Positions 1-8,766 of a stretch of DNA of 33,598 nucleotides are shown in pieces (positions within the stretch are counted from its first letter, which is position 1; the number at the start of each line of letters is the position of its first letter). The notes under the pieces were generated by a model that worked only from the letters and a program-made list of their open reading frames with translations, was not told the origin of the DNA and did no database searches. The position numbers and the translations under genes were made by a program. Location of the stretch: positions 1 to 33,598 of the forward strand of contig JAYPAP010000024.1 in assembly GCA_038123735.1 (NCBI GenBank). Reading direction: 5' to 3'. The stretch is from REDI01 sp038123735 (GTDB lineage Bacteria; Myxococcota_A; UBA796; GCA-2862545).

Positions 1-233
1 GCCGTGGCGATCGCTCCCACCACCGCATCAGGGGCGTGGCCCAACATCAGCGCACCCCAAGAGCAAATACAGTCGATGTAGCTATGCCCATCCTCATCGA
101 TGAGCGTCACGCCATCACCACGCACGATGAATGGAGGCTGTCCACCAACCGCATTGAAGGCTCGAACTGGTGAGTTCACCCCACCCGGAATGACCTTGGA
201 ACCGCGAGCTAACCACTGAGCCGAACGAGACAT
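1..233 (-). CDS. hemL: Glutamate-1-semialdehyde 2,1-aminomutase, N-terminal part (cut by window edge)
   Basis: This PLP enzyme converts glutamate-1-semialdehyde to 5-aminolevulinate in the C5 pathway of haem synthesis. Only about the first 77 residues are in the window. The translated start reads MSRSAQWLARGSKVIPGGVN, then SPVRAFNAVGGQPPFIVRGD, and later a DEDGHSYIDCICSWGALMLGH stretch. GGVNSPVRAF, the conserved D-G-x-x-YID block and SWG are characteristic of HemL rather than of general class III aminotransferases. The ATG at 233 follows a strong purine-rich ribosome site (GAAAGGGGG) about 5 bases upstream. It lies 65 bases downstream of the TPR-like gene and could be the last member of a gyrA-led transcript. 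The PLP lysine lies outside the window, so activity cannot be judged. Confidence 0.85.
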   Translation of the reverse strand, partial: MSRSAQWLARGSKVIPGGVNSPVRAFNAVGGQPPFIVRGDGVTLIDEDGHSYIDCICSWGALMLGHAPDAVVGAIAT

Positions 234-298
234 CGGACCCCCTTTCGTGCGAGAGCCCTATCGGATTGCCATCGATTGACCACCGAACGACGGGGCCC

Positions 299-1112
299 TT
301 ACGGTTGCGCCCCAAGTTGACGCAGCCGAAGTGCATCCAGGCGGCTCTCACGAACCTCATCGGGCAGCTCGGAATCATCGATCTCGGCGATCGCTTCATC
401 CAGGTCGCCGAGGCGCTCAAGCGTGGTGGCTACGCCGAGCTTAGCAGCCATCTGCACGTGCTCGGGGCCACCGAGCTTCACGGACTTATCAAACCATTCG
501 TTGGCTTTGAGGACATCGTGCGCGAGCAGCGCATCGCGACCCAACCACAACGTGGCTTCCGCAGCACCACCTTTGTACTCGGCAGCCACCTTCCGCCACA
601 GGGCGCGCGCCGTCTTGGACTCACCAGCGAGATAGGCATGTTTAGCCGCCATTANNNNNNNNNNCCATTAACAGCCGCTGAGGCGCGCGGGCATTCGCAG
701 GATCAGCTAGGCCGGCGCTGAGAAAGGCTCGGTATGCATCCACCGGATTCCCCGCCTGCACATGCGCCTCACCAATGTTCTCCCGCAGCTCTGCGCGAAC
801 CACAGAGTCTCGCTCCTCTAGAAGCTGGCGCCGCCACCGCGCGATGCCCTCGTTCGGTTCGCCGAGACGATCGGCGTATACGTACGCTGCACGAGCGAGA
901 CCGCGCTTCCGCGAGTCCGCCTGCCACCCGTAATCGGCGACTAAGTCATACAATCTCGCAGCTTCCGCCACATCACCCGCACCGAGCGCGTGGTCGGCCT
1001 GCCACCCCACGAGCGGCGAGCCCGGATGGAGCACGAAGACCGCGCCCGCCGCCGCGATCAACGTAGTGAAGGCGGCTAAAAACAGATCCAACCTGGCGAA
1101 CATACTGCGCAA
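299..1112 (-). CDS. Membrane-anchored TPR-like protein of unknown function, interrupted by an assembly gap
   Basis: I do not recognise a specific family. The protein opens with a short charged start and one hydrophobic segment (about residues 8-30, LFLAAFTTLIAAAGAVFVL), which looks like a signal anchor. Helical repeats rich in Ala, Leu and Arg follow (AARLYDLVADYG, GEAHVQAGNPVDAYRAFLSAG, AYLAGESKTARALWRKVAAEY, GRDALLAHDVLKANEWFDKSV), as in tetratricopeptide proteins. The ten Ns at 655-664 split it into two frames. Removing the Ns and one copy of the CCATTA found on both sides restores a single frame of 265 residues. The start is TTG at 1112, with AGGGG five bases upstream; an ATG at 1103 is the alternative. 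It lies 60 bases downstream of gyrA and 65 bases upstream of hemL, so co-transcription is likely. A role in envelope assembly or protein interaction is only a guess. Confidence 0.7.
655..664. other. Assembly gap of ten Ns, probably spurious
   Basis: Ten Ns lie inside the TPR-like gene. The six bases before the gap (649-654) and the six after it (665-670) are both CCATTA. Collapsing the gap onto one copy removes 16 bases and puts the upstream and downstream reading frames in phase. Confidence 0.9.
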
Positions 1113-1172
1113 AGAGACCCCTAAGGATCTCCGTTGTATGACGACACGCCAGCTACAGCCAGGATTGAGTTG

Positions 1173-3779
1173 TCATGCTTCGTCCGGAGTGTCCGGTTCT
1201 GGTGCATCACCCTCATCTTCTAACCGCGCCAAGTCGACAACAGCCTCTTCGTCATCGAGGCGCATGAGGCGGACCCCTTGGGCTTGCCGACGGTAAAGAG
1301 ATACTGATCCAGCTTCGAATCGAATGATTCGCCCAGTATCTGTCGCCAACATGACCTGGTCCTCAATGGCCACCTGGGTCACCCCAACCACGCCACCAAT
1401 CTTTCTAGACTTCGGCACCGCACGTAGACCCTTGCCATTTCGCCGTTGAAGCCGGAATGCGCCAAAACGGACCCGCTTGCCGTATCCGCGGTCGGTAACC
1501 ACGAGCAAAGTCGTGGGGTCAAGCTCGGTATTTTCCGTTTCCTCTTCGTTGGAGTCCGCATCATCGTCGTCGGCCCCGTCTTCATCCAACACGTTCGCTG
1601 GAATTAGCCGGCCATCCACCAGCGCATCACCCTTTCCGAGATCCATTCCGCGAACTCCAGACGCCGGTCGCCCCTGACGACGCAGCGAGGTGTTCTTGCC
1701 CTCATCGTCGAAGTCTTCGATGGCGAACCGGATGGCCATGCCTTTCTGCGAGATCAGCAGGACATGGTTTGAAGCATCCTCGCAGAGTCGCACATGAACA
1801 AGCTCATCGCCATCGCGGATACCCACCGCGATAATTCCGCTCTGCCGGATGTTGCGGTATTCCCACAAGCTTGTTCGTTTCACTCGACCCATGCGGGTGA
1901 AGAAGATCAAGTCCGGAATGTCATCAGGCGGCCCGTCGCCCTCTTCCGACTCAAAGCGCTCTTCAAAGTCGCTAATGGACAAAATGGAAGCTACATTTTC
2001 GCCCTCACGAAGGGAGAGCAAATTGACGATGGGGCGCCCACGGGCCGCGCCACCCGCCTCGGGAACGTCGTACACGTGGAGCGGTACCACCCGCCCTTCG
2101 GACGTAAATACCATCAGCAAGTCATGGGTATTGGCGACGAAAAGTGAGGTTACGAAGTCCTCATCACGAGTAGTCATGCCTCGCTTACCGGAACCCCCGC
2201 GACGCTGCATTCGCCATTCGGCGGGACTTGTCCGCTTGATGTAGCCGAGGTGACTCACCGTAACGACTTGATCTTCCTTCGCGATGAGGTCCCTCTTATC
2301 GAACTCACCGGATGCCTCTTCGAACCGCGTTCTGCGCTCATCTCCATAGCCATCTCGAACCTCGAGCAGCTCGGTCTTCACAACCCCCATCAACTCGAGT
2401 TCATCGCCGAGGATCTCGAGGTAGCGCGCGATGCGGATGTGCAAGTCTCCTTGCTCATCCAGCAGTTTCTGCCTTTCCATTCCCGTGAGGCGTTGCAAGC
2501 GCATCTCCAGGATGGCGTCTGCTTGGATCTCCGTGAACTCAAAGCGCGCGATGAGCCCTTCTCGAGCCTCCGCTACCGAATCACTACCACGAATAATCGC
2601 AATGACTTCGTCGATGAAATCAAGAGCTTTGAGGTACCCTTCAACGATATGAAGGCGTTCCTGCGCCCGACGCAATTCGTATCGCGTGCGCTTCTGGATC
2701 ACATCCCTACGGTGCGCGATGAAGTACTGGATCATCTCCTTCAAGGTGAGGACCCGTGGGCGCTGATTCACGATTGCAAGCAGGATTACGCCAAATGTGG
2801 TCTGTAATGGGGTCTGCTTGTACAGGTGATTGAGGACCACTTCGGGGAAAGCATCGCGCTTCAACTCGATGACGATCCGCATGCCTTGTCGGTCAGACTC
2901 ATCTCGTAACGCCGAGATCCCCTCAAGACGCTTCGACTTCACCAAGTCCGCAATCTGCTCGATCAGCCGCGCTTTGTTCACCTGGAACGGCAGCTCATCG
3001 ATGATGATCGCCTGACGTCCCCCTGCCATCTCTTCGATGTTCGCATTCCCACGAATGACGACCCGCCCGCGACCGGTCTGATACGCATCCATGACCCCAC
3101 GACGCCCGTAGATCGTTCCGCCCGTCGGAAAGTCAGGCCCAGGAATATACTGCATTAAATCCAGAACTTCGAGGTCTGGGTCATCGATGAGCGCCACGCA
3201 TGCGTCGATGACTTCGCGCAGGTTGTGCGGCGGGATCTTGGTTGCCATACCGACCGCGATTCCATCAGCACCGTTGACCAGCAGGTTGGGGAAGCGAGAG
3301 GGCAGCACGACGGGCTCTTGCGTAGAACCATCAAAGTTATCGATAAACCCAACGGTCTCTTTGTCGATATCAACAAGAAGCTCTTCTGCGAGCTTGGTCA
3401 TCCGGCTCTCGGTGTAGCGGTACGCCGCCGCCGAGTCACCATCGACACTCCCGAAGTTACCTTGCCCATCGACGAGCATGTACCTAAGGTTCCACTCTTG
3501 CGCCATCCGCACCAGCGCATCGTAGACCGCGCCGTCACCGTGCGGGTGGTACAGCTTCAGCACCTCTCCGACGACACCGGCACACTTGACGTACTTCTTC
3601 GAGGCAGACAGCCCCATCGCGTGCATCGCGTAGAGAATGCGACGGTGAACCGTCTTTAATCCATCCCGGACCTCGGGGAGCGCCCGACCGATGAGGACCG
3701 ACATGGAGTAGTCCATGTACGAATTGCGCATCTCGTCTTGGATGCGGATAGGAACCAAACTTTTCGCGATGCGATCCAC
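1173..3779 (-). CDS. gyrA: DNA gyrase subunit A
   Basis: GyrA is the DNA-breaking subunit of the A2B2 gyrase that introduces negative supercoils. The 868-residue protein has the whole breakage-reunion domain. The catalytic tyrosine is Tyr122 in AAYRYTESR, at the same number as in E. coli. The quinolone region reads HPHGDGAVYD, so residue 83 is glycine where E. coli has serine, and Asp87 is kept. The GyrA box appears as QRRGGSGKRG, one residue longer than the usual QRRGGKG. The C-terminal beta-pinwheel carries a strongly acidic insert (DEDGADDDDADSNEEE) and an acidic tail. The start is GTG at 3779, preceded by GAGG seven bases away; it aligns with the E. coli start. gyrB ends 15 bases upstream, so gyrB-gyrA form an operon, unlike E. 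coli where the genes are apart. Confidence 0.97.
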   Translation of the reverse strand: MDRIAKSLVPIRIQDEMRNSYMDYSMSVLIGRALPEVRDGLKTVHRRILYAMHAMGLSASKKYVKCAGVVGEVLKLYHPHGDGAVYDALVRMAQEWNLRYMLVDGQGNFGSVDGDSAAAYRYTESRMTKLAEELLVDIDKETVGFIDNFDGSTQEPVVLPSRFPNLLVNGADGIAVGMATKIPPHNLREVIDACVALIDDPDLEVLDLMQYIPGPDFPTGGTIYGRRGVMDAYQTGRGRVVIRGNANIEEMAGGRQAIIIDELPFQVNKARLIEQIADLVKSKRLEGISALRDESDRQGMRIVIELKRDAFPEVVLNHLYKQTPLQTTFGVILLAIVNQRPRVLTLKEMIQYFIAHRRDVIQKRTRYELRRAQERLHIVEGYLKALDFIDEVIAIIRGSDSVAEAREGLIARFEFTEIQADAILEMRLQRLTGMERQKLLDEQGDLHIRIARYLEILGDELELMGVVKTELLEVRDGYGDERRTRFEEASGEFDKRDLIAKEDQVVTVSHLGYIKRTSPAEWRMQRRGGSGKRGMTTRDEDFVTSLFVANTHDLLMVFTSEGRVVPLHVYDVPEAGGAARGRPIVNLLSLREGENVASILSISDFEERFESEEGDGPPDDIPDLIFFTRMGRVKRTSLWEYRNIRQSGIIAVGIRDGDELVHVRLCEDASNHVLLISQKGMAIRFAIEDFDDEGKNTSLRRQGRPASGVRGMDLGKGDALVDGRLIPANVLDEDGADDDDADSNEEETENTELDPTTLLVVTDRGYGKRVRFGAFRLQRRNGKGLRAVPKSRKIGGVVGVTQVAIEDQVMLATDTGRIIRFEAGSVSLYRRQAQGVRLMRLDDEEAVVDLARLEDEGDAPEPDTPDEA

Positions 3780-3794
3780 GGGCGGCCTCAGCGA

Positions 3795-6191
3795 TCAGAT
3801 GTCTAGATTGCGCACGGCAAGCGCATTCTGGTGAATAAAGTCTCGACGGGGTTCTACGGCATCCCCCATCAATACGGAGAACATGCTGTCCGCAGCGACC
3901 AAGTCATCCACTTCGACGACCTGGAGGGTACGGTTGTCTGGATCCATGGTGGTTTCCCACAGCTGATCCTTGTTCATCTCGCCCAGGCCTTTGTAGCGCT
4001 GGACATCCCAGCCCCGCTGACCGAGCTGAAGAAGTGCGGAATGAAGATCCAACCAGCTCGTCACCACCCGCTCACGAGCGCCGACCTTCAGGCGAATCGG
4101 TAGCGCGGCTGTATCGGACATCCCAGCCCAGGCATCCGCGAGGGCGTTGGCCGACTCGGTTCGCTGGCTCCGCTTGAACCGAAGCAACTTCTCATCGCCC
4201 ATGTAGACCATGGCGACCACAAGCTCTTCAACCCCTTCATCGTCTGTTTCAACTTCGAGCTCGGTAATGCGGTACTCAGGCCGATGGGTCGCGAGGTGGG
4301 CCTTGAGTCGCTCACCCGCGGCTGCCAGAGAATCCTGAACCGTTCCCCCCGCGGAGACTTCGAGCCACGCATCGAGTACATCTGGCGGATAGCGGCGCTC
4401 TAATCGAAGGACTCGATCACGGTATCCCTCGAGCGTATCGATCAGCGACTGAACCGAATCGCTCTCCACCTCGCCCGTGGACTCACTCGTCATGTGGACA
4501 TTTCGAACCGCCTGACCGAAGAAGAACTCTCGCATCGCCGGTTCGTCTTTCAAATAATGCGCGGTCCGTCCCCGCTTTACGCGGTAAAGCGGCGGCTGGG
4601 CGATATAGAGATGCCCCCCCTGAACGAGGTCTGGCATCTGACGATAAAAGAACGTCAGTAACAGGGTTCGAATATGGCTTCCGTCTACATCGGCATCGGT
4701 CATGATGACGATGCGGCCGTATCGAAGCTTCTCTTGATTGAACTCTGGGCCAATTCCGCAGCCCAAGGCACTGATGATATTCCGAACTTCGTTATTCGCG
4801 AGCATCTTGTCGAATCGTGCTTTCTCCACGTTCAAGATCTTTCCGCGAAGCGGCAGGATGGCTTGATAGCGCCGATCGCGACCACCCTTGGCAGAACCAC
4901 CTGCGGAATCACCCTCGACCAGGTAAAGCTCACATTTTTCCGGATCTTTCTCTTGGCAGTCTGCAAGCTTTCCAGGAAGATCACCACCCTCTAGCGGAGA
5001 CTTTCGCCGTGCCAGATCTCGCGCTCTACGCGCCGCATCCCGCGCTGTTCGCGCTTCGACGGCCTTACTCACGATGAGCTTGCCAACCGCCGGGTTCTCT
5101 TCCAAGAAATAGCTCAAGACCTCCGCGGTGACGCCCTCAACCAGCCCCTTTACCTCAGAGTTGCCGAGCTTCGTCTTCGTTTGCCCCTCAAACTGCGGCT
5201 CAGGGATCCGGACGGAGAGCACCGCAGTCAGCCCCTCACGAATATCGTCTCCACCCAGATTCTCATCCTTCAGTGGCTTGAGCAGCTTATTGGCCTGTGC
5301 GTACGAATTCACCGAGCGGGTGAGCGCAGCCTTCAATCCCGAGACGTGAGTTCCACCCTCGATGGTGTTGATGTTGTTGACGAAGCTTGAGACCGCCTCG
5401 GAGTACGCCGTCGTCCATTGCAGGGCGAGCTCGACCTGAACGCCATCACGCTCTCCCTCGATCCGGATCGGGGCATCGTGCAACGCGACTTTGGACCCAT
5501 TGAGGTACTCGACAAACGAAACGATACCCCCGTCGAACCTAAAGCTCTCGGAAAGGTCATCCCGTTCATCTCGTATGGTGATGGTGACGCCCGGATTGAG
5601 GAAGGCCAGCTCGCGAAGGCGGTCCACCAACTTCTCAAAGCTGAACTCAAGCGTCTCGGTGAAGATCTGACCATCTGGTTGAAAATGCACGCGAGTCCCG
5701 CGCTTTTCTGCACCACCAACCTCGGTAAGATCCGTGGCCGGAACGCCCCGCTCATAGCGTTGCTTGAAGTGCTTCCCGTTGCGCCAGATGTCTAGTTCCA
5801 GCCACTCCGAGAGGAAGTTCACACACGAAACACCCACGCCGTGTAGACCGCCAGACACCTTGTACGACGCGTCGTCAAACTTTCCGCCGGCGTGTAGGAC
5901 GGTCATGACCACTTCAGCGGCCGGTCGACCCACATCCGGGTGGATATCCGTAGGGATGCCCCGCCCATTGTCTGCGACCGACAGGGAGCCATCCTCGTGA
6001 ATCACCACCGCCACCGTGTCCGCGTGGCCAGCCATGGCTTCATCGATGGAGTTGTCCACGACCTCATAGACCAAGTGATGCAGACCACGCGGCCCCGTGG
6101 AGCCGATGTACATCCCCGGACGCATCCGGACGGCCTCGAGGCCCTCCAGGATTTGGATACTTGAAGCCTTATAGTCGGCCCCGTCTGACAT
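3795..6191 (-). CDS. gyrB: DNA gyrase subunit B
   Basis: GyrB is the ATPase subunit of gyrase. The 798-residue protein starts with the GHKL ATPase domain (RPGMYIGSTG, VVDNSIDEA, DNGRGIP, GGLHGVG) and continues with the transducer domain. The Toprim domain has EGDSAGGSAKGGRDR and the metal-binding MTDADVDGSHIRTLLL. It ends with the conserved RYKGLGEMN and MGDAVEPRR blocks. Between Toprim and RYKGLGEMN there are roughly 170 extra residues, the insertion typical of proteobacterial GyrB, which accounts for its E. coli-like length. The ATG at 6191 has AGGAG about seven bases upstream. recF lies 171 bases upstream on the same strand, and a candidate gyrB promoter sits in that space. Confidence 0.98.
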   Translation of the reverse strand: MSDGADYKASSIQILEGLEAVRMRPGMYIGSTGPRGLHHLVYEVVDNSIDEAMAGHADTVAVVIHEDGSLSVADNGRGIPTDIHPDVGRPAAEVVMTVLHAGGKFDDASYKVSGGLHGVGVSCVNFLSEWLELDIWRNGKHFKQRYERGVPATDLTEVGGAEKRGTRVHFQPDGQIFTETLEFSFEKLVDRLRELAFLNPGVTITIRDERDDLSESFRFDGGIVSFVEYLNGSKVALHDAPIRIEGERDGVQVELALQWTTAYSEAVSSFVNNINTIEGGTHVSGLKAALTRSVNSYAQANKLLKPLKDENLGGDDIREGLTAVLSVRIPEPQFEGQTKTKLGNSEVKGLVEGVTAEVLSYFLEENPAVGKLIVSKAVEARTARDAARRARDLARRKSPLEGGDLPGKLADCQEKDPEKCELYLVEGDSAGGSAKGGRDRRYQAILPLRGKILNVEKARFDKMLANNEVRNIISALGCGIGPEFNQEKLRYGRIVIMTDADVDGSHIRTLLLTFFYRQMPDLVQGGHLYIAQPPLYRVKRGRTAHYLKDEPAMREFFFGQAVRNVHMTSESTGEVESDSVQSLIDTLEGYRDRVLRLERRYPPDVLDAWLEVSAGGTVQDSLAAAGERLKAHLATHRPEYRITELEVETDDEGVEELVVAMVYMGDEKLLRFKRSQRTESANALADAWAGMSDTAALPIRLKVGARERVVTSWLDLHSALLQLGQRGWDVQRYKGLGEMNKDQLWETTMDPDNRTLQVVEVDDLVAADSMFSVLMGDAVEPRRDFIHQNALAVRNLDI

Positions 6192-6289
6192 CGAGGACTC
6201 CTGGATACTGGTCGCTGAAGAGGGCAGCGTGGGGGGAAGGGAGATGGTCCGACATAGGAGGCGGGACCGAATCGCGGAAAGTGAAAGGA

Positions 6290-6319
6290 ATCATACCGTA
6301 TCTTGGCCAAGAATGCCAG
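6290..6319 (-). promoter_or_regulatory. Candidate gyrB promoter with a 12-base palindrome in the spacer
   Basis: Read on the minus strand there is a -35-like CTGGCA (6314-6319), an 18-base spacer and a -10-like TATGAT (6290-6295), about 98 bases before the gyrB ATG. The spacer contains a perfect palindrome, TCTTGGCCAAGA, at 6301-6312. Its position between the two promoter elements is where an operator could act. The -35 is a weak match, so the promoter call is tentative. The rest of the recF-gyrB space shows nothing else I can name. Confidence 0.4.
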
Positions 6320-6362
6320 CCTAAGAAGCGTTCTGATCCGCTTTCGGAGCCCCTCTGCCAAA

Positions 6363-7448
6363 TCAGCTGATTACACCCTTTCCAACTTGGAAAAATCGGG
6401 CATCATCGCTGGGGAGTCGCTCGAGTAATGAAGGGTCTGTGGTGCTGATCCACACCTGCGCCCGCAATTCGCCAAGTATATCCACCAGTCTCGCAGTGCG
6501 CGAGGCGTCGAGCTCACTCGATAAATCGTCCACTAAAAACAGCGGCACTTCACCCCGGTCGCGCGCAGCCACCAACTCAGCGAGCTTCATGGTCAACACG
6601 ACCGAACGGATCTGGCCTCGAGAGCCAAATGCGCGTGCCGGCTTGCCCCCGATGGTGACCATCACTTCGTCCCGGTGCGGACCAGCCAGGCAGCTTCGCC
6701 GTCGACGTTCTTCGCTGCGCGCCCTACGGAACCGCTCCATGAGCTGCGGCACGAGTGGAGCGCTCAGATTCGCCAGGCTGCCGCTTTGGTAGCGAAGGGC
6801 CAACTCCTCTCCCACATCGCCGGCGATCTGGCCGTACAGGTCCCGCAGACGCGGCTGTAGCTCCTCGAGGAGGTCGAGACGGCGCTGCACCAACTGCTCC
6901 CCCGCCAGGGCGAGTTGCTCGTCCAGGGTATCGAGCAAGGCATCATTCGCTCCCGCCTTGAGAGCTGCCACTTTTTGTTGAACGCATCGACGATAGCGGC
7001 GGACGACGGCGAGATGGATCGGCGACTTCGTAAACGCCGCGCGATCGAGCCACGCCCGTCGCTCCGTGGGCCCACCGAGCACAATCTCGGCATCGTTGGG
7101 GGTGAATGCGATAGCCCGAATGGTCTCAAACCACGCATCCTGACTGGCCTTTTGGCCGTCTAACTCCAACTGACGCCCCGCTTTTCCGAGACGCAATTTG
7201 TACCGCTGGCTCATGCTCGTCGACTTGAGAGAGCCCGCCACCACCGCGTCCTCTTGGCCAAAGCGCACCAACTCGCTATTCCGGCGAGCTCGCAACGGTT
7301 TAAGGGTCGCAAGCAAGTAAACGGCTTCGAGGAGGTTGGTCTTACCTTGGGCATTCGGTCCATGAACGACAACGAAGGCCGCGTCAGAGCCGATATCGAA
7401 GGGCTCCAAGTTCCGGAACCCTACGGCCTGCACCCCAAGCAGCCTCAC
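6363..7448 (-). CDS. recF: DNA replication and repair protein RecF
   Basis: RecF is an SMC-like ATPase that, with RecO and RecR, loads RecA at single-strand gaps and helps restart stalled forks. The 361-residue length is normal. Walker A is GPNAQGKT at residues 30-37, directly after the typical N-terminal strand (FRNL). The signature region and Walker B (PLFLVDDLSSELD) lie near the C terminus. The start is GTG at 7448, overlapping the dnaN stop in a GTGA arrangement, which implies translational coupling to dnaN. The dnaN-recF-gyrB order is the classic origin arrangement. Confidence 0.96.
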   Translation of the reverse strand: MRLLGVQAVGFRNLEPFDIGSDAAFVVVHGPNAQGKTNLLEAVYLLATLKPLRARRNSELVRFGQEDAVVAGSLKSTSMSQRYKLRLGKAGRQLELDGQKASQDAWFETIRAIAFTPNDAEIVLGGPTERRAWLDRAAFTKSPIHLAVVRRYRRCVQQKVAALKAGANDALLDTLDEQLALAGEQLVQRRLDLLEELQPRLRDLYGQIAGDVGEELALRYQSGSLANLSAPLVPQLMERFRRARSEERRRRSCLAGPHRDEVMVTIGGKPARAFGSRGQIRSVVLTMKLAELVAARDRGEVPLFLVDDLSSELDASRTARLVDILGELRAQVWISTTDPSLLERLPSDDARFFQVGKGVIS

Positions 7449-8554
7449 TCGAGACGCATCGGCATGACGACGAAAAACGCACTGTCGTCGTTATGCCCTT
7501 TCACAAGACAAGGGCCTAGCGCGTGCGAAAGCTGGATCTCTGCACGGTCTGACTGAATGACCCCTAGGATCTCCATCAGATACTTTACATTGAAGCCGAC
7601 CGTGATCGCTTCGCCTTCGATCTCCACTGCCACGCGCTCGGTGACTTCTCCTCGGTCTGCATTCTGAACTTGAATCACCAGCTCATCGCCCTCAAAAGCA
7701 AATTTTGCCGCCTTGGCGCGCTCTTGCACCAGGATGCTGACCCGCTTGAGGGCGGCCATCAACCCCGCTTTTGATGCCGTGATGGTGTGCTGGCAGCTGC
7801 TCGGAAGAACAGCCCGGTAGTCAGGAAACTCCCCATCGAGCAGGCGAAACCACAAGGTCTGGCCTGGTCGCACGAGTCGGATCGCTCCGTCGCTGAATCC
7901 GAGCTCGACCTGGTCATCAGGTCCATCGAGCAGTTTGCGAAGTACACCCAGAGCTTTTCGCGGGATCAACATCCGCGGCGCCATGGCGAGTGCACCTTCA
8001 TGGCTCGCCTCTGCGCTCGACAGTCGGTGTCCATCGGTTGCGACCATACGCATACGATTGTCGCCGGCGGACTCTAAGTGCGCCCCATTCAGACCATATC
8101 GCGCATCATCCGTGGCCACCGAAAATGCAACTTGATCCACCATTTGACGCAATGCCGCCCCACCGAGGGTAACCGATCCTTTCGCATCGAATGGGGGTAA
8201 TGCTGGGTATTCCTCAGCCGCGATACCGGGAAGTTTGAAGTGTGACGATCCACATCGAATCTCAAGGCGTTGCTTACCCGCCACCTTCAGTTCCACCGTA
8301 GCATCCGAAAGACTACGAATGACCTGGAATAGACTCGCAGCATCAACGGCCAATTCTCCGGGCTCCTCGACGTTCGCCCCAAGTTCTCCGATGTACGCCA
8401 CTTCGGTATCCGTTGCCGTAAGGCGCAATCCATCGGGACGGGCATGGAGGAGTGTGTGTGAGAGGACCGGGATCGTGCTTCGACGTTCCACGATCCCCTG
8501 GATGCTAGCGAGCGCTCGCGCCAGCGCTGTTCGGTCGATGTAGAGGTGCATCAT
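7445..8554 (-). CDS. dnaN: DNA polymerase III sliding clamp (beta subunit)
   Basis: DnaN is the ring-shaped processivity factor of DNA polymerase III and the docking site for repair polymerases and MutS. The protein is 369 residues, standard for three clamp domains. Recognisable blocks are the N-terminal domain with STIPVLSHTLLHA, the middle domain with VATDGHRLS, and the C-terminal VMPMRLE, which matches the usual P-M-R-L ending. Two adjacent ATGs occur at 8554 and 8551. GGAG sits only two bases from the first and five from the second, so the second (MHLYIDR) is the better start. It is co-directional with dnaA, 312 bases away, and its last four bases overlap recF. Confidence 0.97.
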   Translation of the reverse strand: MMHLYIDRTALARALASIQGIVERRSTIPVLSHTLLHARPDGLRLTATDTEVAYIGELGANVEEPGELAVDAASLFQVIRSLSDATVELKVAGKQRLEIRCGSSHFKLPGIAAEEYPALPPFDAKGSVTLGGAALRQMVDQVAFSVATDDARYGLNGAHLESAGDNRMRMVATDGHRLSSAEASHEGALAMAPRMLIPRKALGVLRKLLDGPDDQVELGFSDGAIRLVRPGQTLWFRLLDGEFPDYRAVLPSSCQHTITASKAGLMAALKRVSILVQERAKAAKFAFEGDELVIQVQNADRGEVTERVAVEIEGEAITVGFNVKYLMEILGVIQSDRAEIQLSHALGPCLVKGHNDDSAFFVVMPMRLE

Positions 8555-8697
8555 CTCTCCAAGAGGACTGCGATTACTTGCTAAGGATTGATCCGTATAG
8601 ATCTTGATCGTCGTAGTAGTAGGGGGATGAAATTTCTGCGGATATCCACGAAAGGGTGGTTACCGCCGAGCTCATCCTTGGGGAAGGTGTTTGTGGA

Positions 8698-8709
8698 ATT
8701 CCCGGGAAT
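8698..8709. repeat. 12-base perfect palindrome
   Basis: ATTCCCGGGAAT reads the same on both strands. It lies 18 bases from the large hairpin within the dnaA-dnaN space. It could bind a dimeric protein; no partner can be named. Confidence 0.7.
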
Positions 8710-8723
8710 CGGGGCTTACGAGC

Positions 8724-8766
8724 GGGGATGGATCCGGACTTGGGTTCTACTCCTGGATCCATGCCC
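8724..8766. repeat. Inverted repeat / hairpin between dnaA and dnaN
   Basis: The arms ATGGATCC (8728-8735) and GGATCCAT (8755-8762) are exact inverted copies. The stem extends inwards by GGA/TCC (8736-8738 with 8751-8753, one bulged T at 8754). It extends outwards by GGG/CCC (8724-8726 with 8764-8766) across one G-G mismatch. The loop is 12 bases. No T-run follows on either side, so it is not an obvious intrinsic terminator. It could be an attenuator or processing site between dnaA and dnaN, or an origin structure. Confidence 0.75.

Noticed and set aside
299..1112. Two separate genes or a frameshifted pseudogene
   Set aside because: The frame break coincides with the N gap, and collapsing the duplicated CCATTA restores one frame.
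8724..8766. Intrinsic terminator after dnaA
   Set aside because: The hairpin is strong but no T-run follows on the minus strand.
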